From Chitinophaga agri (GTDB lineage Bacteria > Bacteroidota > Bacteroidia > Chitinophagales > Chitinophagaceae), in NCBI RefSeq assembly GCF_010093065.1, contig NZ_CP048113.1, positions 5,970,001-6,034,000 of the forward strand: a DNA stretch of 64,000 nt, in the 5' to 3' direction. Both the position numbers and the translations under genes were made by a program. Under the pieces are notes generated by a model, which saw nothing but the letters and a program-made list of their open reading frames with translations, searched no databases and was not told where the DNA came from. Each line of letters opens with the position of its first letter. The first letter of the stretch is position 1. Below are positions 38,301-46,872 of the stretch, in pieces.

Positions 38301-39494
38301 GGTACTATTACTACCTGGAACTGGCAGCTGGGAGATGGTACTACCGTTGTACACAACAACAGCAATGCATTTGATCAGCTGTATGCAAACGCTGGAACTT
38401 ATGCACTGAAATTATCTGTGGTGAGTGACAATGGTTGTGTAAGCGATACGGTAGTAAAGAACACGGTGATACATACGGCGCCGGTGGCAGATTTTCGTTT
38501 GCCGGTAGCGATCTGTATGCCGGAAGGGAGTGCCGTATTCCAAAACCAGTCAGCCGCTACCGATGGTGCAGCCCTGACTTATGCATGGAACTTTGGAGAT
38601 GGCAGTACTATTGCAACAGCGCAGCATCCATCACATACTTATGCAACAGGCGGTACTTATGCTATTACCTTATCGGTAGTAAGCGCGTATGGTTGTGCAC
38701 ACGATACTACTAAACAACTGAGTGCCTTCTTCAATAAACCAGTCGCTTCTTTCACGGCTTCTCCTGATACTTTATGTCAGGGTACAGATAACATCTTCGC
38801 CGATAAGAGCACTGTTGACAATGGAACAATCACTTCCTGGGCCTGGGAATTCGGTGATGGTAGTTCCGATAATGTAGCGGAGCCCGTTAAAAGATATGCA
38901 GCGCCTGGAGACTATACCGTATCACTGACGGTGACCAGTAACCGTGGTTGTATCTCTGATCCTTTCACGGCGCCTGTGACCGTATACCTGCAACCTGTTG
39001 TAGATGCGGGTCCTTCCTTCGTCGTGACAGAGGGTACGATCGTACAGTTTGCCCCTGTGGTGAATGGCGAAAATGAACTCTCTTTCAGATGGTCACCTGC
39101 AATGGGGCTTTCCAATCCGGAGATCCTGAGACCTACACTGACAGTAAAAGAAGATGGAGTATATACACTGACAGCAACAGGTCTGGGTGGTTGCACAGCG
39201 AGTGATGAACTGTCAGTGAAAGTGTTTAAAGAAGTGAAAGTACCGAATGCATTTTCTCCGAATGGCGATAATATCAACGATACCTGGGTGATCGGTAACC
39301 TGGCAGACTATCCGGGATGTACGATCGAAGTATTTAACCGTTATGGACAGCGGGTATTCCAGTCTACCGGTTATGATACGCCGTGGGACGGCACATTGAA
39401 TGGACGTCCTTTACCATTGGCCACTTACTATTATGTTATAAAGATTAAGAATGGATATGCACCGCTGACGGGTTATGTAGTGTTGGTGAGATAA
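35367..39494 (+). CDS. IgGFN/PKD surface protein with T9SS type B CTD
   Basis: 1375 residues. The start is ATG 35367, 2 bases after the stop of the giant gene; the upstream open frame lies inside that gene. A signal peptide ends at VMAQ. Residues 35-490 form an IgGFN-binding-type module (SNRGKEFWVGYGHH) clearly homologous to residues 2074-2520 of the preceding protein. About six PKD domains follow, near 605, 688, 777, 951, 1038 and 1125 (for example WYWDFGNG, YTWDFGDA, WAWEFGDG). The T9SS type B C-terminal domain is at about 1291-1375 (VPNAFSPNGDNINDTW). Predicted surface adhesin, co-expressed with the giant protein. Confidence 0.93.
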   Translation: MTTFVTNIFNNTQAAIRKVAAACLLTLCTVSVMAQGLSNRGKEFWVGYGHHQFMEPGFTNNQNMVLYLSAEDAATVTVSIDGTSWTRTYNIPANKVIVSDLIPKAGSIDARLYSVPPSYGGTGGEGVFSNKGIHIVSDVPIVAYAHIYGSVSSGATMLMPVATWGYSYISLNSQQSFANDCFSWMYIIAKEDNTMVEVNPSESSRNGRPANVPFTVTLNKGDIYQLVGAPLGGGKGKELTGTTVRSIANASGKCFPIAVFSGSSRTSINCPGNTAGTSGDNNMQQVFPYQAWGKRYLTAPISGRAAASFQTNPYKIVVKDPTTVVKRNGVVLTGLSKSCYEFTSNTADYIEADKPVLLAQFMASQGGCPNTTGIGDPEMIYLSPIEQATKNVAFYRNNVERIEVNGLLLVIPDNGIPSLKIDGDNTFDLTYPHPNLPGYTVIIKRWPAAAAQCTVKSDSAFNATTYGLGDFESYGYNAGTFINNLNAIGQIHNEADTSKPMHAFTCVNTPLELSVLLTYQPTKLEWQLSKLGANITPSADVIQNAPVPAKTLLIEKVQYYQFNLPNTYKFPNAGYYDVTVLSSAPHIDNCNNTEEVNFTITVKGKPDAIPAYTFPTACVLDTAYFAGKDSSNGYKLNQWTWTLPGGIVATAQQTAQRLPVGTPTVGYAVTTEDGCVADTSFNLTVYNKPVADFAVTPAAVCAGSTVTFSDSATYAGPVSVNEWYWDFGNGATTTNGTNAATSASYPEPKTYTAKHVVKVSDLCVSDTLDQNITVYAAPVASFTFPNDCIAQGEAVAFTSTATTPDGQAIASYTWDFGDANATPGNPNTSTLNNPVHTYTYYGSYKIRHSVTTVNGCVKDTLVTAIFNVKPALTYSSIPAVCESVKGTISIALAGVTNGVTGAGIYRSPYIDTAGNFSPSAAGAGTHTITYVFTADNGCKDSISTTVTVLPAPVPDFAVTADVCLGTPVTITDQSTVATGTITTWNWQLGDGTTVVHNNSNAFDQLYANAGTYALKLSVVSDNGCVSDTVVKNTVIHTAPVADFRLPVAICMPEGSAVFQNQSAATDGAALTYAWNFGDGSTIATAQHPSHTYATGGTYAITLSVVSAYGCAHDTTKQLSAFFNKPVASFTASPDTLCQGTDNIFADKSTVDNGTITSWAWEFGDGSSDNVAEPVKRYAAPGDYTVSLTVTSNRGCISDPFTAPVTVYLQPVVDAGPSFVVTEGTIVQFAPVVNGENELSFRWSPAMGLSNPEILRPTLTVKEDGVYTLTATGLGGCTASDELSVKVFKEVKVPNAFSPNGDNINDTWVIGNLADYPGCTIEVFNRYGQRVFQSTGYDTPWDGTLNGRPLPLATYYYVIKIKNGYAPLTGYVVLVR

Positions 39495-39543
39495 AGTATA
39501 AACAACTATTCAAAAAACATTGATCAAATAAAAAGCTGACATC

Positions 39544-40551
39544 ATGAGAACTTTTACCAAAGCATTGTTGATGCTGTGCTTAGTGGGCCTTACCGGTAAA
39601 AAGCTGCAGGCGCAGTCCGACCCGCATTTCTCCGGCTACTATGTATATCCGGCCTGGCTGAATCCGGCACTGACAGGGATATTTGATGGCGATTATCGTG
39701 TATCTGCCATTTATCGTTCTCAATGGGGAAGTGTGAGCAGTCCGTTTAAAACGTACGGTATTGCGGGAGAGGTGAAGACAAACAATAACATCAACTTCGG
39801 CGCCAGTGTATTAAATCAGAAGGCAGGCGATGGTGGGTTTAATTATACTACAGCTTACGGTAGTGCTTCCTATACCGGTGTACGCTTTGGTGCTTTTGAG
39901 CAGCACAGGGTTGTCTTCGGCATGCAGATGGGACTCATTCAGCGCAGGTTTGACCCGGCGAAATTACACTTTGGTGATCAGTGGAACCCTATCACTGGTT
40001 ACAATCCGGGACAGGCAACCAATGATATGTTCAACAGGACATCTTCCGCTGCATTTGATGCAGGTGCTGGTGTATTGTACTATGATGCGCAGCCAGGTAA
40101 GAAATATAATCTGTATGGCGGCTTCTCTGTCATGCACCTGAATAAACCTACTGATCAGTTCAGCGCTACAGGCGATGCCCGTATACCTATGCGTACTACT
40201 GCACATGCAGGTGTCAGGGTAATAATCTCTGAACTGTTCTCACTTACACCAAATGTACTGTATATGAAACAGGGTGCGGCATCAGAAAAGATGCTGGGTG
40301 CTTATGGTCAGTATACAGCTGCAGCAGAAACAGATGTCATGCTGGGTGCCAACTACCGTTTCAAAGATGCTTTCTCTGCGTATGCGGGAGTGAGCTACAA
40401 AAGCTTTATGCTCGGGTTAAGCTATGATGTGAACTCCTCCGATCTGGGTAAGATCACCAGAGGTGCCAACAGTTTCGAACTCTCTTTATCATTCATAGGC
40501 AGGAAGTCAGTGAAAACGCCGGCCGGTGATTTCGTTTGTCCAAGGTTATAA
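39544..40551 (+). CDS. PorP/SprF-family outer-membrane protein (copy 1)
   Basis: 335 residues with a signal peptide (to about QAQS). It begins with DPHFSGYYVYPAWLNPALTGIFDGDYRV, the family hallmark of 'NPA.TG' and 'YR.QW' (IYRSQWGSV follows), and forms an outer-membrane barrel of about 14 strands. PorP/SprF-like proteins are linked to the secretion of T9SS cargo with type B C-terminal domains. It lies 49 bases after a gene for such a cargo, which makes a dedicated partnership likely. Confidence 0.92.
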   Translation: MRTFTKALLMLCLVGLTGKKLQAQSDPHFSGYYVYPAWLNPALTGIFDGDYRVSAIYRSQWGSVSSPFKTYGIAGEVKTNNNINFGASVLNQKAGDGGFNYTTAYGSASYTGVRFGAFEQHRVVFGMQMGLIQRRFDPAKLHFGDQWNPITGYNPGQATNDMFNRTSSAAFDAGAGVLYYDAQPGKKYNLYGGFSVMHLNKPTDQFSATGDARIPMRTTAHAGVRVIISELFSLTPNVLYMKQGAASEKMLGAYGQYTAAAETDVMLGANYRFKDAFSAYAGVSYKSFMLGLSYDVNSSDLGKITRGANSFELSLSFIGRKSVKTPAGDFVCPRL

Positions 40552-40569
40552 AGAAAAAATTATTGCATC

Positions 40570-42327
40570 ATGAAGAAAGTATTTCTGACAGTTATAGGTC
40601 TGGCGGCCATTCAGCTGGCTTCGGCGCAAAATAAAGCAGGTTATCTGCGGGCAGCGGGCACTTACTACAAGCAGGCGGATTATTATTCAGCGTCTATGTA
40701 TTATGAAAAATATCTGGCGGTGAATGGAAAGACAGGTGCCAAAGAATCATATAGTCCTTATGCGGCGCCGGGTGGATCAGTGAAACCAGCTCCATCCGCA
40801 GATGAAGTACTGGCAGCTTACCAGCTGGCAGACAGCTATCGTCACCTGCACGATCATGTAAAAGCAGCACCACTGTTTGGAAAAGTCGTAGCAGCAGACA
40901 GCACCCGTTTTCCGCTGGCAGCCTACTATCATGGAGAAAGCCTTCGGGCACTGGCACAATACGAAGTCGCAGAACAGGCATTTAAGACGTTTCTGGCGCA
41001 TTACGATAAGAATGATAGTTACAGTGCTGCAGCTGAGCAGGAGCTGCGTAATCTCCCTTTTATTCGCGAACAGTTACATAAATCAGCGCAGTCCGATTAT
41101 CATATAAGAAAAGCGTCCGCCACGCTAAATGCCGGCGGCGCTTCTTATGCACCTGTATGGGCCGGCGATCAGCTGTTGTTCACTTCTACCAAAGAATCTA
41201 ATTATACGAACCGTATCTATCTCGCAAAAGATACGGTTGCTGCAAACAGGGCAGGCATTCCCCAGTCTTCCAAAACACATCAGGGTGCAGCTAGTCTTTC
41301 CACAGATAGAAATGTGCTATATCTCACGCAATGGACTGTTGCCGATGGCAGGAAATCTGCCGCTATTTATACCAGCCGTAAGGAAGGAGATAAATGGAGC
41401 GAGCCGGTGAAATTGGATGCTGTTGTCAATGTAGCAGGCGCTAACACGCAGCAGCCTTTTATCATGGCTGATGGCCGCCACCTGTTATTTGCCAGTGACA
41501 GGGCTGGTGGTACCGGTGGATACGACCTGTGGAGTGCTGAACTCGATGCAGCCGGTAAACCATTGTCTGTACAAAATCTTGGACCAGCCATTAATACTTC
41601 TTCAGATGAAGAAGCTCCCTTCTACCATCCTGCTTCCGGCACACTGGTATTTGCCAGCAATGGCCGGACGGGTATGGGAGGGTTTGACCTTTACTATGCA
41701 AAAGGTAATCTGGGGAAATGGGAGACACCGGTGAACTTCGGTTATCCCGTGAATGATGTGAAGGATGATATATATTTCTTCAGCCGCAGCAAATCCGCGT
41801 ATATCCTGGAAGATGCCTGGTTCTCTTCTGATCGTTCTGCGGAATGTTGCCTGGAGTTATTCAGCGTGCACCTTGCTCCGCCACCACCACCAGTGAAAGA
41901 GGAGCCGGTTGTAGCCGTTAAACCTGCACCAACCCTGGCTGATACCATCCTGAATACACCGGTGAACACCGCGATCACTATCCAGGAGATCTACTATGAG
42001 CTAAATGAATTTATCCTGACACCTGCATCACATCCTGCGCTGGATAAGCTGGTGGATATGCTAAAGGCACATCCGCAGATGGAGATAGAGATCAGTGCGC
42101 ATACGGATAACACGGGTAGTGCTGCTTACAACCAGCAACTGTCAGAAAAACGTGCACTGAACTGTGTGGCTTACCTGGAAGGAAAAGGTATTGACAGGAA
42201 ACGCCTCCAGTACAAAGGATATGGCGCTACCAAACCGGTTGCACCTAACACACATCCTGATGGCACTGATAATCCAGCGGGAAGAAAACTTAACAGACGT
42301 ATCGAACTGAGGATCTTAAAACAGTAG
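40570..42327 (+). CDS. OmpA-family protein with PD40 propeller
   Basis: 585 residues with a signal peptide (about 1-19). TPR-like helices (25-150) start with AAGTYYKQADYYSASMYYEKYL. WD40-like PD40 repeats follow (about 190-430; ASDRAGGTGGYDLWSAEL, ASNGRTGMGGFDLYYA), then a Pro-rich linker. The C-terminal OmpA domain (about 465-585) has ISAHTDNTG and LNRRIELRI, which bind peptidoglycan. The pairing of OmpA/PD40 proteins with PorP/SprF is typical of T9SS accessory loci. It would tether the PorP-type barrels to the cell wall. It is flanked closely by two PorP genes (18 and 3 bases). Confidence 0.92.
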   Translation: MKKVFLTVIGLAAIQLASAQNKAGYLRAAGTYYKQADYYSASMYYEKYLAVNGKTGAKESYSPYAAPGGSVKPAPSADEVLAAYQLADSYRHLHDHVKAAPLFGKVVAADSTRFPLAAYYHGESLRALAQYEVAEQAFKTFLAHYDKNDSYSAAAEQELRNLPFIREQLHKSAQSDYHIRKASATLNAGGASYAPVWAGDQLLFTSTKESNYTNRIYLAKDTVAANRAGIPQSSKTHQGAASLSTDRNVLYLTQWTVADGRKSAAIYTSRKEGDKWSEPVKLDAVVNVAGANTQQPFIMADGRHLLFASDRAGGTGGYDLWSAELDAAGKPLSVQNLGPAINTSSDEEAPFYHPASGTLVFASNGRTGMGGFDLYYAKGNLGKWETPVNFGYPVNDVKDDIYFFSRSKSAYILEDAWFSSDRSAECCLELFSVHLAPPPPPVKEEPVVAVKPAPTLADTILNTPVNTAITIQEIYYELNEFILTPASHPALDKLVDMLKAHPQMEIEISAHTDNTGSAAYNQQLSEKRALNCVAYLEGKGIDRKRLQYKGYGATKPVAPNTHPDGTDNPAGRKLNRRIELRILKQ

Positions 42328-42330
42328 CGT

Positions 42331-43368
42331 ATGCAGCTGAAGGGCATCATCATAGCGATAATACCTATACTGGCCTGGCCTTTACGGGTATTATCGCAAC
42401 AGCAACCACATTACACACAGTATGTACTGAACACCTATATCATCAATCCGGCAGTAGCTGGTATCGAGAACTACTGGGACATCAAGGCGAGTCATCGTCA
42501 CCAGTGGGCAGGAGTGAATGGTAGTCCGGTTACAACATATCTGACTGTACAGGGACCGCTGAGCAAGACTGACTATCCGCAGGCATCAGCTACCGGGTTT
42601 AATCCGGAAGGTGGTAACCCGAGAGGAAAGGCTTACTGGGAGTCTTATACAGCACCGCCATCACATGCAGGCGCAGGCGTCACCATCCTGAATGATAAGA
42701 CAGGGCCGCTGAGCCGGTTTTCCATTGCGGGAACCTATGCGCATCATATCGGTATTGCACCAGGTACCAGTCTGAGTGCCGGTATCTCTGTGGGTGCACA
42801 ACGTATTACGCTGGATGCAACGGCCCTGGAATTTCAGAATCCTTCTGATCCTGCTATTGCCGGCAGCACCGTATTAGGCCGTTGGAGACCTGATGTAAGC
42901 GTAGGCCTGTATCTCTATTCAGCGCAGTATTTCGCTGGCCTCTCTGCGCAGAATATTGTGCCTTCAGGTATCGGCTTTGATAATGGCAATGTGAAAGGGG
43001 ACAGTGTGTATAGAGGAAAACTGGTGCCGCATCTGTTTGGAACAGCAGGATATAGATTGTGGCTGAATGAAGATATGACCCTGTTGCCTTCAGTCATGAT
43101 CAAATACATCACGGCATTGCCCGTGAGCGTGGATATGAATGCTAAACTACAGTACCGTGACCGCATATGGATAGGGGCCTCTTACCGCCATAAGGATGGT
43201 ATTGCAGCCATGCTTGGCATCAATGTCAATGCTGCTTTTAATGTTGGTTACGCTTACGACTATACAACTTCCGGACTCAATATAGCCAGCCATGGTTCTC
43301 ATGAGATTGTAATAGGTTTTATGATAGGCAACCGGTTTGCGGACCTGTGTCCGCGTAACCTCTGGTAA
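42331..43368 (+). CDS. PorP/SprF-family outer-membrane protein (copy 2)
   Basis: 345 residues with a signal peptide ending near LSQQ. It starts PHYTQYVLNTYIINPAVAGIENYWDIK, then SHRHQWAGVNGSPVTTYLTVQG, both typical of PorP/SprF. It is clearly diverged from copy 1 (335 residues, 1.8 kb upstream), so it is not a recent duplication. It begins 3 bases after the OmpA gene and ends the closely spaced series. Two PorP/SprF copies in one cluster match two type B cargo genes. Confidence 0.92.
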   Translation: MQLKGIIIAIIPILAWPLRVLSQQQPHYTQYVLNTYIINPAVAGIENYWDIKASHRHQWAGVNGSPVTTYLTVQGPLSKTDYPQASATGFNPEGGNPRGKAYWESYTAPPSHAGAGVTILNDKTGPLSRFSIAGTYAHHIGIAPGTSLSAGISVGAQRITLDATALEFQNPSDPAIAGSTVLGRWRPDVSVGLYLYSAQYFAGLSAQNIVPSGIGFDNGNVKGDSVYRGKLVPHLFGTAGYRLWLNEDMTLLPSVMIKYITALPVSVDMNAKLQYRDRIWIGASYRHKDGIAAMLGINVNAAFNVGYAYDYTTSGLNIASHGSHEIVIGFMIGNRFADLCPRNLW

Positions 43369-43469
43369 CGCTATCAGCATCTTAGTAATCCTGGAATGCT
43401 GCTTTAACTGAAACTTTTGATCGACACAATTCAATCACTTTAACTAATAATTTAAACCTAAATCGAAAC

Positions 43470-44048
43470 ATGAGAAAGATGTCTTTGTATGCATTAATGT
43501 TATGTGGTGTTATTTTCTTCGGCGCATGTGGTAAAGACGGTGAAGCCGGCCCTGCTGGTGCAAAAGGTGATACTGGTGCTACTGGTCCTGCTGGTACACC
43601 GGGTAAAGATGGTACTTCTGGTATTATCTACTCTGACTGGCTGGATGTAACCTATACTGCTGTAAGAGAAACAAGTGATGGTAACGGAAATGGCGTGCTG
43701 GATACTGTATTCTATGGTGCAGAGATCGAAGCAGCTAAGATCACCGAAGATATCCTGTCTACCGGTGATGTAAGAGTGTTTATCAACACTTATTCCGATA
43801 GCGAGAAAGACGTGGCGCCGCTGCCTTTCGTATCTCCTATCTCCGGCGCCACTATCAGCCCTTCTTTCTCTTTAGGATTGATCACCCTGATCGCAAATGG
43901 TGCGTTTAATACAGTTGAAGAAGAAGGTACAAAATATCAGCAGTACAGATATGTGATCATTCCCGGTGGTGCGGAAGCGCGTAAAGCGACCGGTATTGAC
44001 TGGAATGACTACAAACAGGTGAAAGCATACCTGCACCTGAAAGACTAA
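43470..44048 (+). CDS. Lipoprotein with collagen-like tract
   Basis: 192 residues. The lipobox FFGAC is followed at once by about ten Gly-X-Y triplets (GKDGEAGPAGAKGDTGATG and on), then a non-repetitive beta-rich domain (about 52-192). Such short collagen-like tracts behind a lipid anchor occur in Bacteroidota lipoproteins of unknown role. It lies 101 bases after the last PorP gene, so it may share the transcript or have its own promoter. A terminator hairpin follows. Confidence 0.85.
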   Translation: MRKMSLYALMLCGVIFFGACGKDGEAGPAGAKGDTGATGPAGTPGKDGTSGIIYSDWLDVTYTAVRETSDGNGNGVLDTVFYGAEIEAAKITEDILSTGDVRVFINTYSDSEKDVAPLPFVSPISGATISPSFSLGLITLIANGAFNTVEEEGTKYQQYRYVIIPGGAEARKATGIDWNDYKQVKAYLHLKD

Positions 44049-44067
44049 TAACCAGTAAAAGGTGATA

Positions 44068-44100
44068 AAAAAGAGGCTCCGGTTTTGGAGTCTCTTTTTT
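44068..44100 (+). terminator. Rho-independent terminator
   Basis: AAAAAAGAGGCTCC (44068-44081) pairs with GGAGTCTCTTTTT around a 6-base loop with one G-U pair and ends in T residues, 20 bases after the collagen-like lipoprotein gene. Confidence 0.85.
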
Positions 44101-44141
44101 CATTTGTACTTTACCTGTTCTATCATGCAAAAAGGAGTCTT

Positions 44142-46385
44142 ATGAAGAGAAACAGGTACTTGATAAGTACAATCACGTTATTTTTAGGAATAGCCACGAC
44201 AGGAGTGGCGCAGATGAAGCGTTTGGACAACGTCAAAACGAATGTTGACTACGTCGATCCTACTATTGGGAGTGTAGGATTGATATTGGAACCTACCCGT
44301 CCGGCGATGTATCTGCCTAACAGTATGGTGAGAGTGTTCCCGTTACGAAAAGATCAGCTGGATGACCAGATCACTGGTTTCCCCCTGACAATAGCCTCAC
44401 ACCGGCAGCAAAGCCTGTTCTGTTTTATACCAGTATCCGGTCAGCTGACAGATGAAAACTGGCAGCGCGGTCTTACTTATGACCAGGAACAAACCAAACC
44501 TTACAGTTACAGTGTATACCTGGAAGATGCAGATACACTGGATTTTTCTCCGGCTGCGCATAGCGGTTATTTCAGTGTCGGATTTTCGGGTAACACCACC
44601 CATTACCTGCGTCTGAGCCTGCTGAATGGAGGAGGTGAACTGACAACTGAAGGTAAGCGGGCACTAAGTGGGAAAGAAGATTTTAATGGCATGAGTGCCT
44701 ATTTCTACGCAGAGCTGAATACAGATATTACCGGTACGGAATACAAAGGCGACAATAAACAGCACCTGTTTGTGTCCCTGGGAAACAAGGCACAGCGTGT
44801 GGATGTGCGTTACGGTGTGTCATTTATCAGTGTGGAGCAGGCAAAAGCTAATCTGAAAGCGGAAATTCCTGCATTTGGCATTAAAGCTGTCAGGCAGCAA
44901 GCCCTGGCCGCCTGGAATAAAGTACTTGATAAGATTACAGTCAAAGGAGGTACTGAAGCCCAGAAGCGTGTTTTCTATACCTCTCTTTACAGGTCATATG
45001 AAAGGATGGTCGATATCAACGAACACGGTAAGTATTACAGCGCCTATGATCATAAGGTGCATATCTCCAGCCAGCCTTTCTATGTGGATAACTGGTTATG
45101 GGATACCTACATTGCACTGGAGCCATTACAAACACTGTTAAACCCTGCTACGCAGGTACATAAGATCAACTCTTACATCGCTATGTATGAACAGAGCGGA
45201 TGGATGCCTTCTTTCGCCGTAGCACATGGTGATATGCCCTGTATGACTGGCAACCATGCAGCTGCCTGGATGGCTGACGCCTGGTTCAAAGGTGTAAGGG
45301 GCTTCGATATTGCGAAAGCATACGAGGGGCTGAAAAAGAATTCCTTACAGGCCACCCTGCTGCCATGGAGAAACGGTCCGGCAACTTCGCTGGATACCTT
45401 CTATTCAACACATGGCTATATGCCTTCTCTGAAACCGGGAGAAAAGGAAACAGTGAAAGAAGTACATGGATTTGAACGTCGTCAGGCAGTAGCGGTAACG
45501 CTGGAAAACAGTTATGATGACTGGTGTATCGCGCAGCTGTCAAAGGCCGCAGGTCATCCGGAAGATGAACCCCTGTTCCTGAAACGTGCCGCAAATTATA
45601 AAAATGTCTATCGTGCTGACAAAGGCTTTGTATGGCCAAAAGATGCAGATGGTAACTGGATAGAGCCTTTTGATCCTAAGTTCTCCGGCGGACAGGGAGG
45701 TCGTGATTATTTCACTGAGAATAATGCCTACACCTACAACTGGGATGTAAAACATGACCTGCAGGGTTTGTTCGAACTGATGGGAGGAAAGGACAAAGCA
45801 GCCGAAAAACTGGACAACCTCTTCCGTGAAAGTCTCGGTCGCAGCAAGTATGACCTGTGGTATACCTTCCCGGATGCAACCGGCATGGTAGGTCAATTTG
45901 TGATGGGCAATGAGCCGAGCTTCCATATACCATACCTATACAACTATACAGGATCACCGTGGAAGACGCAGAAGCGCATCCGCATGCTGCTGGACACCTG
46001 GTACACAGATAACCTGTTTGGTATCCCGGGTGATGAAGATGGTGGTGGCATGACAGCCTTTGTGGTATTCTCTATGATGGGTTTTTGTCCTGTAACCCCA
46101 GGTATTCCGGTGTATAATATAGGTAGTCCGGTATTCGAAGAAGTAAAGATCAGACTGGAAAATGGCAAAACCTTTACCGTATCAGCGCCGGGTAGCTCTG
46201 CAAAGAACAAATACATTCAAAGCGCTGCGCTGAATGGTCAGCCGCTCAACGTTCCCTGGTTCACACATGATGCGCTGTTAAAAGGCGGCACATTGAAACT
46301 GGTGATGGGAGAGATGCCAAATAAGAAATGGGGCACGGGAGAAGGGGCGATGCCACCGTCGTCATTGGAATGGAAAAATAATTAG
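44142..46385 (+). CDS. GH92 family alpha-mannosidase-like, secreted
   Basis: 747 residues. The start is ATG 44142, with an AAAGGAG four bases upstream (unusually good for this phylum) and a signal peptide ending GVAQ. GH92 is recognised by DYVDPTIGSVG near the mature N-terminus, ENNAYTYNWDVKHDLQGL, GNEPSFHIPYLYNYTG-PWKTQ and GDEDGGGMTAF. By alignment from memory with Bt3990, Glu526 is the catalytic acid and Asp631/Asp633 the calcium-assisted base pair. Substitutions such as ENNAY for the usual EGNAW mark it as divergent, so the substrate could differ from typical mannans. Confidence 0.88.
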   Translation: MKRNRYLISTITLFLGIATTGVAQMKRLDNVKTNVDYVDPTIGSVGLILEPTRPAMYLPNSMVRVFPLRKDQLDDQITGFPLTIASHRQQSLFCFIPVSGQLTDENWQRGLTYDQEQTKPYSYSVYLEDADTLDFSPAAHSGYFSVGFSGNTTHYLRLSLLNGGGELTTEGKRALSGKEDFNGMSAYFYAELNTDITGTEYKGDNKQHLFVSLGNKAQRVDVRYGVSFISVEQAKANLKAEIPAFGIKAVRQQALAAWNKVLDKITVKGGTEAQKRVFYTSLYRSYERMVDINEHGKYYSAYDHKVHISSQPFYVDNWLWDTYIALEPLQTLLNPATQVHKINSYIAMYEQSGWMPSFAVAHGDMPCMTGNHAAAWMADAWFKGVRGFDIAKAYEGLKKNSLQATLLPWRNGPATSLDTFYSTHGYMPSLKPGEKETVKEVHGFERRQAVAVTLENSYDDWCIAQLSKAAGHPEDEPLFLKRAANYKNVYRADKGFVWPKDADGNWIEPFDPKFSGGQGGRDYFTENNAYTYNWDVKHDLQGLFELMGGKDKAAEKLDNLFRESLGRSKYDLWYTFPDATGMVGQFVMGNEPSFHIPYLYNYTGSPWKTQKRIRMLLDTWYTDNLFGIPGDEDGGGMTAFVVFSMMGFCPVTPGIPVYNIGSPVFEEVKIRLENGKTFTVSAPGSSAKNKYIQSAALNGQPLNVPWFTHDALLKGGTLKLVMGEMPNKKWGTGEGAMPPSSLEWKNN

Positions 46386-46475
46386 GAATTTTTGCCTAAA
46401 CACGCTTACGCCATATACATGTATGGTCTACTAATAACAGGGGCGCTTTCAATTACTGAAAGCGCCCCTGTTATT
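46381..46475 (+). repeat. Dispersed hairpin-containing repeat, copy 1
   Basis: About 95 bases starting inside the GH92 stop region with ATTAGG. They resemble 61532-61624 over their whole length (about two-thirds identity by eye; nearly identical in the hairpin). The shared hairpin core reads GGGCGCTTTCAAT-A--TGAAAGCGCCC. Confidence 0.65.
46433..46475. terminator. Bidirectional terminator
   Basis: A perfect 19-bp stem (46433-46451 with 46457-46475) and a 5-base loop between the convergent GH92 and ArsR-type genes. The stem ends TTATT on both strands rather than in a strong T run. Confidence 0.75.
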
Positions 46476-46511
46476 TATAATGTGGAAATTGGTATTCAAT
46501 TCCCAGTTAAA

Positions 46512-46814
46512 TTATAGTTCTCCTTCTATCATCTTCCCCAACTGCTTAATCGCCTCCTCATTCCGCTTGTAATGCGTCCATTGCCCCAGTCGGGTAGCTA
46601 TCAGCAGATTGGCCCGCTGTAACATAGACAGGTATTCCGATACGGTAGATTGTGTAAGTCCTGATTTCTGCTGAATATGACCTACACACACGCCGGTTTC
46701 CGCAAATTGCCCGCATTCCTGCTTTGGGAAATGCTTCTCAGGTTCCTTCAGCCAGGCTAATATTTCCAGCCTTTTTTTATTGGATAAGGCCTTAAAAATG
46801 TCTACTTGGTCCAT
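46512..46814 (-). CDS. ArsR-family transcriptional regulator
   Basis: 100 residues, a winged-helix protein. FKALSNKKRLEILAWL opens the domain. HIQQKSGLTQSTVSEYLSMLQRANLL is the recognition helix region and the wing follows (ATRLGQWTHYKRN). Cys34, Cys43, His28 and His46 sit in the second helix region and could sense a metal or a thiol-reactive compound. It is divergent from the diaminopimelate decarboxylase gene (103 bases between), with an inverted repeat in that gap as likely operator. Confidence 0.9.
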   Translation of the reverse strand: MDQVDIFKALSNKKRLEILAWLKEPEKHFPKQECGQFAETGVCVGHIQQKSGLTQSTVSEYLSMLQRANLLIATRLGQWTHYKRNEEAIKQLGKMIEGEL

Positions 46815-46872
46815 AGATACAAAGATATCGGAATTACTCGATTTTTGAAGTTAGCGTTTTTATAATGTTTTC

